Part shown: in pieces, positions 1-5,281 of the stretch
Layout: each line of letters begins with the position of its first letter
How positions within the stretch are numbered: the stretch's first letter is position 1
Assembly (NCBI GenBank): GCA_002381765.1
Contig: DFXX01000041.1
Location: forward strand, 67,163 to 72,934
Direction: 5' to 3'
Length of the DNA stretch: 5,772 nt
Source: Bacteriovoracaceae bacterium UBA4097
GTDB lineage: Bacteria > Bdellovibrionota > Bacteriovoracia > Bacteriovoracales > Bacteriovoracaceae
Program-made: the position numbers and the translations under genes
The notes under the pieces: generated by a model
What the model was told of the DNA's origin: nothing
What the model saw: only the letters and a program-made list of their open reading frames with translations
Database searches by the model: none

Positions 1-285
1 GCAAAAGTTTGGCTTGATCATGGGGCTTTAGAGTATCACGAGTGCATGGCCGACGATGTCAAACCTGGCAAGGTTACTTCATTTCCTCAGAGTGTAAAAC
101 TTAAAGCAGGAGAGGTGGTTTTCTTTTCCTGGATTACTTATAAGTCCCGCGCACAAAGAGATCGAATTCTCAAGAAGGTTATGGCCGATCCAAGGTTGAA
201 GATGGACAACACTATGCCTTTTGATGGTATGAGGATGTTTTGGGGTGGATTTAAACCAGTTGTTTCAGCAAAGAGTAAGACATGA
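1..285 (+). CDS. DUF1428 family protein (YbaA-like), 5' end outside window
   Basis: The reading frame is open from the first base of the window, so the true start lies upstream; the ATG at 46 is internal. The visible 94 residues begin AKVWLDHGALEYHEC and run through the hallmark stretches ADDVKPGKVTSFPQ, FSWITYKSRAQRD, MADPR and MPFDGMRMFWGGFKP. I recognise these as DUF1428, the family of E. coli YbaA. Members are about 115-120 residues, so roughly 20-25 N-terminal residues are missing. The family folds as a small dimeric alpha/beta barrel and has no established reaction, so no function is claimed here. The stop codon TGA (283-285) overlaps an ATG at 282 that begins the decayed GFA gene, which indicates an operon with GFA and the VOC gene. 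Recognition of the family is confident; the role is unknown. Confidence 0.9.
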   Translation, partial: AKVWLDHGALEYHECMADDVKPGKVTSFPQSVKLKAGEVVFFSWITYKSRAQRDRILKKVMADPRLKMDNTMPFDGMRMFWGGFKPVVSAKSKT

Positions 286-608
286 TTCATCTAGGTGGCT
301 GAAAAGTTCGCTTTGAAGTAGTGATGGAGCTTAAGAAAGCGATTTCATGTAATTGTTCTATCTGTTCAAAGAGAGGAAGTTTACTGGACATTGTTCCGGC
401 TAGTAATTTTAAATTTCTTACTGGTGAAAAGGATCTCACGGATTATCAGTTCAATAAAAAAATATTCATCATCTTTTCTGCTCTACCTGTGGGATTCTCT
501 CCTTTGGCAGAGGGGCACTTCCCAGTGGTTACCAAAATGATTGCTATCAACGTTCGCTGTCTGGAAGATCACTTTTTAATTTATGAAATCTATCCTTATC
601 AACATTGA
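282..608 (+). pseudogene. Decayed GFA-family (glutathione-dependent formaldehyde-activating-like, CENP-V/GFA fold) gene
   Basis: GFA-family proteins are small zinc-binding proteins, some acting on S-hydroxymethylglutathione, with a CxC, a CxCxxC and a CxxC cysteine cluster. Here ATG 282 overlaps the upstream stop and reads MIHLGG, then hits TGA at 300-302, then continues in the same frame as KVRFEVVMELKKAISCNCSIC. The TGA sits exactly where CHCG is expected, as if 9 bases had been lost. The CxCxxC (348-365) is intact. At the A7 run 456-462 the family pattern moves to another frame, giving HHLFCSTCGILSFGRGALPSG, then returns to the first frame near 527-533 for KMIAINVRCLED. After 569 the similarity stops, where a family member would run about 15-25 residues further. 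A GTG at 321 opens a 95-residue frame, but it would lack CHCG and CxxC and is unlikely to be functional. The two single-base shifts could be sequencing errors; the CHCG loss and missing tail are harder to explain that way. Confidence 0.8.
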
Positions 609-990
609 TGTCCCTGATCTGAAGAAAGGGATTATCTTTTACACTCAAGCCTTTGACTTAAAGATTGGTCGCAAATTTGGAGATGCCGGAGTTGAGCTAA
701 TGGGTTTGCCTGCACCCATTTATCTTCTCGAAAAAGCAGAAGGAACTCTTCCTTTTCCTGATGCAACAGAGGGCCGTTCTTATAAAAGGCACTGGAGTCC
801 AGTTCATTTGGACTTCGTGGTAATGGATATAGAGAATACTCGTGAATCACTGCTCTCACTTGGCGCTATCGAAGAAGATGCTGTGAAGATAAAGAAGTGG
901 GGAAAGATCGCTATGTTTAGAGATCCTTTTGGACACGGGATCTGTCTTATTGAATTTCTTGGAAGAGGATATGACGAAATAATTAATTAA
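583..990 (+). CDS. VOC superfamily (glyoxalase/bleomycin-resistance fold) protein
   Basis: The 135-residue product has the length and layout of a single-chain VOC protein with two beta-alpha-beta-beta-beta modules. The N-terminal module reads ILINIDVPDLKKGIIFYTQAF, matching the usual first strand plus 'D...S..FY' helix. The C-terminal module reads PVHLDFVVMDIENTRESLLSLGA and ends in FRDPFGHGICLIEF, the classic 'DPdGn.i.l.E' signature. Likely metal ligands are E50, H75 and E124; the usual first ligand position (His or Glu in strand 1) appears to be N7. Substrate cannot be told: members include glyoxalase I, dioxygenases and resistance proteins. An in-frame TAA at 577-579 just upstream makes ATG 583 the earliest start. 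The nearest purine-rich site (GGAAG, 563-567) is 15 bases away, which is poor, so initiation may depend on coupling with ribosomes reading the GFA remnant, whose frame ends at 608. Probably the third gene of the DUF1428-GFA-VOC operon. Confidence 0.88.
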   Translation: MKSILINIDVPDLKKGIIFYTQAFDLKIGRKFGDAGVELMGLPAPIYLLEKAEGTLPFPDATEGRSYKRHWSPVHLDFVVMDIENTRESLLSLGAIEEDAVKIKKWGKIAMFRDPFGHGICLIEFLGRGYDEIIN

Positions 991-1016
991 TTTAAGGAAG
1001 TAGTAAGATAAGTGAG

Positions 1017-1102
1017 TGGTGGCCCACCCGAGACTCGAACTCGGACACCCTTGCGAGCGGAGGATTTTGAATCCTCTACGTCTACCATTCCGTCAGCAGG
1101 CC
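1017..1102 (-). tRNA. tRNA-Leu (anticodon CAA)
   Basis: On the minus strand the acceptor arms GGCCTGC (1102-1096) and GTGGGCC (1027-1021) pair over seven positions, including two G-U pairs. They are followed by discriminator A (1020) and an encoded CCA (1019-1017). The anticodon stem GAGGA/TCCTC encloses the loop TTCAAAA, giving anticodon CAA, which reads UUG leucine codons. The T arm is CCGAG-TTCGAGT-CTCGG. A long variable arm (GCTC-GCAA-GGGT, partly wobble pairs) marks it as class II, in agreement with leucine. The length is 86 bases including CCA. It converges with the VOC gene, whose stop is 26 bases away; no terminator is evident in that gap. Confidence 0.95.
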
Positions 1103-1118
1103 ACTGTTGGAGTTTCAA

Positions 1119-1147
1119 ATTCTAATGAGGGCAAGCTTAAGTGTCAA
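1119..1147 (-). promoter_or_regulatory. Sigma-70-type promoter of tRNA-Leu
   Basis: Read on the minus strand, a perfect -35 box TTGACA (1147-1142) is followed by exactly 17 bases and a -10 box TAGAAT (1124-1119), five of six matches to TATAAT. Transcription would start about 7 bases further, near 1112, leaving a leader of about 10 bases before the mature tRNA 5' end at 1102. This is the strongest promoter visible in the window and its placement fits a stable RNA gene. Confidence 0.85.
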
Positions 1148-1165
1148 TTAAGGGCCTCTGACTAT

Positions 1166-1200
1166 TTTACAAAAAGCCGATCATTTTACTAAAGTTATAT
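1166..1200 (+). promoter_or_regulatory. Possible promoter region of the cell wall hydrolase unit
   Basis: The 120-base gap between tRNA-Leu and the hydrolase must hold the promoter of the hydrolase unit if that unit is transcribed on its own. A TTTACA (1166-1171) resembles a -35 box. TACTAA (1187-1192, spacer 15) and TTATAT (1195-1200, spacer 23) are candidate -10 boxes, but neither spacing is ideal. I see no better match, so this is a tentative placement only. Confidence 0.25.
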
Positions 1201-1224
1201 GCCGCTATCACCGAGTATTCATAG

Positions 1225-2238
1225 GTGAAGCAATATCTTATCTACTTAATTTTATTATCTACTCTGTGTGTCTCCGCCTTGGCCGACGATATATTCCTGC
1301 TAACCCAACCTCTGGAGTTATCTGAAGAACCAGGTTCACCCGGAATCCAAATGAATGTTCACCCTGGTGCTACTCTGATGAAACGGCTTTCCACAGAGAA
1401 TGGCCTGGTAAAGGTTCAGATCTTTCAGGAAAATGGTAAGGATGTTAATAAAATAAGATACTTAGCAGAGAAGTGGTTTGGCCTTGGAACTAGTCCCAGT
1501 CATCTGAGTCAGTTTCAGATTGATCCCAATGTCTTAGTGGAGAGGTTAAATGCAGGACCCGAATGCGAAGAAGATACCGCTAAGGCCTGTGCGGTTCTAG
1601 ACACCGAAAGTAGTGATGTCGCTCTTTATATGGAATGCTTTGAGGCCATTAAAAATAAACTCTCTTTTAAGACAAGCGATAATGCCTATACATCACTTTC
1701 CAAGCTTTATGCTTTGTCTGACTCAGAGAAAAAGTTCATGGCGATGATTCTAACTATGTATGGAGAGGCCAGGGGAACGATTCCACCTGAGGAGCATATG
1801 GCCGCAGTAATGAAGGTCATTAAAAATAGAACGCGAATTGCGAGGAGTGAATATCCCGATATAAATGAATTGGATGTGGTTCTTCACAACTCCCAGTTCT
1901 CTATGTTCAATCCCAGAGACCCTAATTGGAGAGAGGCATTGAAGGCGGATGCTGAAAGCATGAAAACAGCGATTAGTGTGTTTGTGGAAAGAAAATCCTA
2001 TAAGTATAGAACAAATGATCCAAATAATAGTGCAGACTCGATCTATCATTATATGTCCACTGCACTCTATAACAGTAAGCAGAAGATTGCCTGGGCGACT
2101 GAGACTATTGATTTATTTGTGAATGAGAAATTAGTGAGTCCTAAAGATGCTCATGTTTTTTTTGATGATATTGCCTGGAACTTTTCACCAAAAAATCGGT
2201 ATAAGAAGTATGCTCAGAAAAAAGGAATACTAAAATGA
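1225..2238 (+). CDS. Exported SleB-like cell wall hydrolase (Hydrolase_2 family) with SH3-like N-terminal region
   Basis: Probably a secreted or periplasmic peptidoglycan hydrolase of 337 residues. Residues 1-20 (MKQYLIYLILLSTLCVSALA, then DD) form a signal peptide with an ALA cleavage site. Residues about 22-85 look like an SH3-like segment (PGATLMKR, GLVKVQI, then AEKWFGLG). Residues about 165-295 match the SleB/CwlJ Hydrolase_2 domain: MILTMYGEARG (YGEARG at 179-184, with E181 as the expected catalytic glutamate), MAAVMKVIKNR, YPDINELDVVLHNSQFSMF, and the late YHYMSTALYN element. SleB enzymes of spore formers act as lytic transglycosylases on cortex; outside Firmicutes the domain occurs in general wall hydrolases, and nothing here suggests sporulation. 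The usual SleB peptidoglycan-binding repeat is absent. Three cysteines (C114, C122, C138) lie in the linker. The start is GTG: an in-frame TAG (1222-1224) directly precedes it and no strong ribosome binding site is visible. The stop overlaps the next gene by ATGA. Confidence 0.85.
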   Translation: MKQYLIYLILLSTLCVSALADDIFLLTQPLELSEEPGSPGIQMNVHPGATLMKRLSTENGLVKVQIFQENGKDVNKIRYLAEKWFGLGTSPSHLSQFQIDPNVLVERLNAGPECEEDTAKACAVLDTESSDVALYMECFEAIKNKLSFKTSDNAYTSLSKLYALSDSEKKFMAMILTMYGEARGTIPPEEHMAAVMKVIKNRTRIARSEYPDINELDVVLHNSQFSMFNPRDPNWREALKADAESMKTAISVFVERKSYKYRTNDPNNSADSIYHYMSTALYNSKQKIAWATETIDLFVNEKLVSPKDAHVFFDDIAWNFSPKNRYKKYAQKKGILK

Positions 2239-2639
2239 AGGCGCTTATAATCCTCCTATTCATGATGAATTCGGCTCATGCCTGGGTGATTGTGTCGGAT
2301 CAGAGTAAGGCCTATCTAAGAGATTCTCGTCTGGGCATCAAGGAAGAAATCTTTGCAGACAAAAAGAGAAAAGAGCTCACCATTAAAGATTTGAACTCTG
2401 ACTTGACTCTAATTTCCTATCTTGAAAGCATTGGTGGAACAACAGAGATCACGAGTACCTATAATTGTGCTCTCTATTCAAAAAAATTGAAGAAGCTGAT
2501 CTTCAAAGATAATCTTTGTAAAACCGTATCTACAAAGGTCAAAGGAAAAGAAGAAGTAAGTAAAGCCGATATCAAGATAGGTCGGGCTAAAGTTACTTAT
2601 TCTTTTGAAGAACTCTCTGAAAGTTATCCTCTAAAATAA
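2235..2639 (+). CDS. Small exported protein of unknown function
   Basis: I do not recognise this family. The 134-residue product starts with a clear signal peptide (MKALIILLFMMNSAHA, then W), ending in an AHA cleavage motif after residue 16, with no lipobox cysteine, so a soluble periplasmic or secreted protein is likely. The mature part is lysine-rich and mixed polar. C78 and C95 are its only cysteines and could form a disulfide around the segment ALYSKKLKKLIFKDNL. No catalytic motif is evident. The ATG overlaps the TGA of the hydrolase gene (ATGA) and a GGA lies 8 bases upstream, so the two are almost certainly translated together. A helper, inhibitor or structural partner of the hydrolase is possible, but this is only inferred from position. 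The stop is one base from the stop of the convergent SDR gene. Confidence 0.8.
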   Translation: MKALIILLFMMNSAHAWVIVSDQSKAYLRDSRLGIKEEIFADKKRKELTIKDLNSDLTLISYLESIGGTTEITSTYNCALYSKKLKKLIFKDNLCKTVSTKVKGKEEVSKADIKIGRAKVTYSFEELSESYPLK

Positions 2640-2640
2640 T

Positions 2641-3600
2641 CTATCTTAACTTTATTAGCTCCAAAGCCTCTTTTATGGAAAAGCGTAAGTGATTTTCGCC
2701 TAAATGTTTTTTAAGCTCGTGATTTGAGATAAGGCAAGAGAACTTCAAGTAATCTAAGAGATAGTCAGGAACATTGATCTTAAACTTTTTCAAAGCACTA
2801 TTGAGTCCGCCGGCCATGAACATCGGAAAGGGGATGCCTTTAGTCCCAACCACATCCAGGGCCTGTCTGAAGGAGATGAAGTCATCTCCTGCAACATTAT
2901 AGGTTCCTATAGGAATGGAAATCATGGCCTTGTATAAAATATTGGCCATATCGAATTCATGAATAAATTGAAAGAAAGGATTGTAATCAATTGGACTTAA
3001 AGCAATAGGGCCCGCAAGAAAGCGAGTCATGGAATTTTGAATTTGAGTTCCTATAATATTGCACGGTCTTAAGACAACGGTTGAGATAGAGTTTTGATTT
3101 TTCCACATCCAGGTGGTGCACATCTGATCCATCTCAATAACATCCCTTAGTTCTGGATGTTTAATACTTGCTCTCAAGGGTGCATCCTCTGGGAGAAAGA
3201 TTGGATTATCGGGAAGAGCTCCATAGACATGAAAAGTGGAAAGAATAATAACTTTCTTCACTTCCGATCTCTCGCAAAGATCTAGAATACGACTTGTTCC
3301 CATCACTGACAGATCAATTCTTTTTGCAAGCTCGTTGTGCGTATTGCTGGCGTGACTTAAGCGACCTAAGTGATAAACCACATCAAAGGTATGAGTGCGA
3401 AAGAGGTTTTCAAAATTTCCTCGTGAATATTTCAATTCAAGTGCCATGAGTCCAGGTAATTTTGGAACTCGAGAAACATCTCTTGAATCGATGCCTAAGA
3501 TTTCCCACTCAGGATTTTCGCTGAGGATGAGTCTCGCTGTCATCTGAGCAAGTCCGCCAGCAATACCTATGATAAGAATTTTCTTCTTAGCTTCTGTCAC
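2641..3600 (-). CDS. Atypical extended-SDR (NAD-dependent epimerase/dehydratase-like) protein
   Basis: The 319-residue product has an N-terminal Rossmann fold: glycine motif GIAGGLA (12-18), acidic D38 after strand 2 (EILGIDSRD, favouring NAD(H)), VVYHLGR (74-80), IILSTFHVYG (118-127), VVLRPCNIIG (175-184), QFIHEFDMANIL and YNVAGDD (234-240). These place it with extended SDR/epimerase proteins. The active-site YxxxK expected near 150-154 reads ELRDV, so both Tyr and Lys are missing. It may be an atypical SDR with altered chemistry or a binding/regulatory role, and 'UDP-glucose epimerase' would be an over-call. The gene begins with GTG (3600-3598), which overlaps the acyltransferase TGA as GTGA. 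An in-frame TAA (3603-3601) directly upstream and an AAGGGG site fix this start. Pairing with an acyltransferase resembles, from memory, the mycobacterial Rv0501-Rv0502 neighbours and points to lipid or envelope metabolism. Confidence 0.85.
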   Translation of the reverse strand: MTEAKKKILIIGIAGGLAQMTARLILSENPEWEILGIDSRDVSRVPKLPGLMALELKYSRGNFENLFRTHTFDVVYHLGRLSHASNTHNELAKRIDLSVMGTSRILDLCERSEVKKVIILSTFHVYGALPDNPIFLPEDAPLRASIKHPELRDVIEMDQMCTTWMWKNQNSISTVVLRPCNIIGTQIQNSMTRFLAGPIALSPIDYNPFFQFIHEFDMANILYKAMISIPIGTYNVAGDDFISFRQALDVVGTKGIPFPMFMAGGLNSALKKFKINVPDYLLDYLKFSCLISNHELKKHLGENHLRFSIKEALELIKLR

Positions 3601-4469
3601 TTAAACCCCTTCGTTTTGAATTCACGAATGACGTACTTTGAAATTGGTTTTCTTATGGGGTCCATAAAAGGTCTTCTGTTCTTAAGACCATGAACGAGCA
3701 TTCTCTTAATAGTATTTTCAATATGGAAGATATTCTCTTTTACTTCTTTGTCTTCTGATTCTGCTTGCAGATGATCCGGAACTGAAATCTCCTTCCCAAT
3801 ATAAATATCTATAGGAGAGGGTAGAGGAAATAAATTAGCTGATATCGGTAGTGCCGGAAGTTTTAAAAAGCTAGCAAGCTTCTTCGCATGAAAAACGAAA
3901 GGGAACATTTCCTCAGCACCAATTACACAAACAGGAAGAATAGGTGTCTTCTTCTGTAGAGCGATACGATAAAAACCCTGAGAGAAAGTTCTGAGCTTAT
4001 AGAAGTCAGGAGTATTTTTAGAGATTCCTCTTACTCCTTCCGGAAATACTAAAATGGATTCTCCCCGGTCTAACAGGTACTGGCAGTTTGCTCTGTCTCC
4101 TAAAATTGCTCCCGTTTGAGCAGAGAAGTCTCCCAGAAAAGGAAGTTGGGCCATAAATCTTTCAACCATGGCCCTTAGGACTCGCGGTGGGTGAACATCC
4201 ATTACAAAGGCCATCGTAATGAGCATGGCGTCCAAAGGAATTTGTCCCGTGTGATTAGAGGCCACGATATAGGGATAGTCTTTTACATTCTCTGCCCCAA
4301 AAACCCGGACCTTTAGATAGGAACGATAAAAGGGCATGATGGTGCGGAGAGTTTTTTCGCAAAGTTCAAGATTAAAGCCCCATGGGTCTTGATAACCCTG
4401 ATACTGCTTCTTGAGATCACTAAAAATCTCTGTGATCTTCTGATCGTCTTCTGGAGTGATTTTAAACAT
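3597..4469 (-). CDS. PlsC-like phospholipid/glycerol acyltransferase
   Basis: The 290-residue product carries the PlsC/LPLAT fold. Block I is SNHTGQIPLD with H73 and D80; blocks II/III are GAILGDR (120-126) and FPEGVRG (142-148); block IV is ILPVCVIGAEE (177-187). Such enzymes transfer acyl groups from acyl-ACP or acyl-CoA to a lysophospholipid or similar acceptor at the inner face of the membrane. The catalytic pair is spaced HX6D, not the canonical HX4D, so it is not a typical plsC and the acceptor is unknown; the 'NH-T-G-x-I-P-L-D' form may define a subgroup. There is no clear transmembrane segment, although the 82-90 region is hydrophobic. The C-terminal 30 residues are basic (GLKNRRPF, RKPISKYVIREFKTKGFK) and could touch membrane phosphates. 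It lies 36 bases downstream of engB and overlaps the SDR gene by GTGA, so the three are probably co-transcribed. Confidence 0.88.
   Translation of the reverse strand: MFKITPEDDQKITEIFSDLKKQYQGYQDPWGFNLELCEKTLRTIMPFYRSYLKVRVFGAENVKDYPYIVASNHTGQIPLDAMLITMAFVMDVHPPRVLRAMVERFMAQLPFLGDFSAQTGAILGDRANCQYLLDRGESILVFPEGVRGISKNTPDFYKLRTFSQGFYRIALQKKTPILPVCVIGAEEMFPFVFHAKKLASFLKLPALPISANLFPLPSPIDIYIGKEISVPDHLQAESEDKEVKENIFHIENTIKRMLVHGLKNRRPFMDPIRKPISKYVIREFKTKGFK
3606..3611 (-). promoter_or_regulatory. Ribosome binding site of the SDR gene
   Basis: AAGGGG on the minus strand lies 5 bases before the GTG start, inside the last codons of the acyltransferase gene. With the in-frame TAA immediately before the GTG, it supports the GTG start and the GTGA-coupled arrangement. 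Confidence 0.65.
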
Positions 4470-4505
4470 GCTGATACCGTATCCTGATAATCTTGGTCTT
4501 TTAAG

Positions 4506-5168
4506 TTACAGGAAACCTTTCATATCACTATTTCGCTTCACAAAATTAATAATGGCAAGTTCCACTGCAGGAAGGCCATCGCCCTTTTCTGCTGAAGTAA
4601 AATGAATTTGTTTTATCCATTTAAATTTTTGATAGATTTCGGGCATGCGGTTTCGAAGTTTGCTTCTGTCACTCTGAGTTTTGAGTTTATCCACTTTGTT
4701 GAATAAGACATAGGTCTCAAGATCAAAACTCTTAATATAGTCATGGAAAACGAGGTCGGAGTCTTGTAAAGGGTGCCTTGCATCCTGAATATTTAGAAGA
4801 AGGATCTTCTCACTGCAAAGTTGAAAAAAAGTGTCCAAGAGTTTCTGCCAGTTTTGGGCCATTTCTTTGGAAACATCGGCGTGGCCATATCCAGGTACAT
4901 CGAAGAGGTAAAAACTCTCAACCGTCTTAGTCTCTCGATTTTCAACATTAAAACTGAAGATATTTACTTGTCTTGTGCGACCGGGGGTCTTGGAAACACG
5001 AGCTGTACTTTTACCGAATAAGGAATTGATCAATGATGATTTTCCAACATTTGATCTACCAATAAAGGCAATACCATTGATGAAGCTATGTTCATTAAGC
5101 CAGGTTTGAAGTTGCTCAATGGTATCAATGCCCATTAAAAATTCGGTTTTTCCTTTTTGGATATTCAT
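4506..5168 (-). CDS. engB: Ribosome biogenesis GTP-binding protein EngB (YsxC/YihA)
   Basis: This is the cytoplasmic GTPase that helps late assembly of the 50S ribosomal subunit and is essential in many bacteria. All G motifs of the TrmE-Era-EngA-EngB class are present: G1 GRSNVGKSS (37-45), the G2 region TPGRTRQ (61-67), G3 DVPGYG (90-95), G4 NKVDK (157-161) and G5 TSAEKGDG (191-198). The GRSNVGKSSLIN, TPGRTRQ and DVPGYG strings are diagnostic of EngB. The length of 220 residues is close to the usual 195-220, with a slightly longer N-terminus (MNIQKGKTEFLMGIDTIEQL). A second start at M12 is possible, but the segment before it fits the family N-terminus. It is the first gene of a minus-strand operon with the acyltransferase and SDR genes; I see no confident promoter in the upstream 113-base gap. 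Confidence 0.96.
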   Translation of the reverse strand: MNIQKGKTEFLMGIDTIEQLQTWLNEHSFINGIAFIGRSNVGKSSLINSLFGKSTARVSKTPGRTRQVNIFSFNVENRETKTVESFYLFDVPGYGHADVSKEMAQNWQKLLDTFFQLCSEKILLLNIQDARHPLQDSDLVFHDYIKSFDLETYVLFNKVDKLKTQSDRSKLRNRMPEIYQKFKWIKQIHFTSAEKGDGLPAVELAIINFVKRNSDMKGFL

Positions 5169-5249
5169 GATTCGACCCGTTTCATTATTAGTGTTTTTAC
5201 TGCCTGAGCCCGGCGAAAGCTTTTCTATCCCCTGATCTTAACAGAAAAG

Positions 5250-5276
5250 TCCCCTTTGAGTCTTTAAAAAAGGGGA
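5250..5276 (+). promoter_or_regulatory. Hairpin covering the ribosome binding site of the FHA/sigma-54-type regulator gene
   Basis: TCCCCTTT (5250-5257) is a perfect complement of AAAGGGGA (5269-5276), giving an 8-bp stem with an 11-base loop. The ribosome binding site AAGGGG (5270-5275), 6 bases before ATG 5282, lies wholly in the 3' arm. Folding of the leader would therefore hide it. No T run follows on the + strand, so it does not look like a terminator in that direction. A regulatory effect is inferred, not shown. Confidence 0.5.
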
Positions 5277-5281
5277 ACTCT

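Noticed and set aside
46..285. ATG at 46 as the start of a 79-residue protein
   Set aside because: The frame is open to base 1 and the upstream residues (VWLDHGALEYHEC) continue the DUF1428 pattern, so this is an internal methionine of a gene cut by the window edge.
321..608. GTG-initiated 95-residue reading frame as an intact gene
   Set aside because: It lacks the CHCG and CxxC cysteines, and its middle part is out of frame relative to the family. It is the longest open piece of the decayed GFA gene.
632..859. Minus-strand 75-residue reading frame
   Set aside because: It lies wholly antisense to the VOC gene and has no recognisable motif.
980..993. TTAATTAATTAA-type palindrome after the VOC gene as a terminator
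   Set aside because: It is purely A/T with no stable stem and no T run; it mostly spans the last codons and the stop of the VOC gene.
1017..1102. tRNA-Leu as an integration (att) site
   Set aside because: No repeat of the tRNA 3' end, integrase or other mobile gene is present in the window.
1750..2049. Minus-strand 99-residue reading frame
   Set aside because: Antisense to the catalytic domain of the hydrolase gene, whose family motifs are clear on the + strand.
4821..5021. Plus-strand 66-residue reading frame
   Set aside because: Antisense to the G1-G3 region of engB, with no supporting motif.
5190..5225. Riboswitch or other structured leader in the GC-rich part of the engB/regulator gap
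   Set aside because: Only a short GCC/GGC pairing (GCCTGAGCCCGGC) is visible and it matches no riboswitch consensus that I know.
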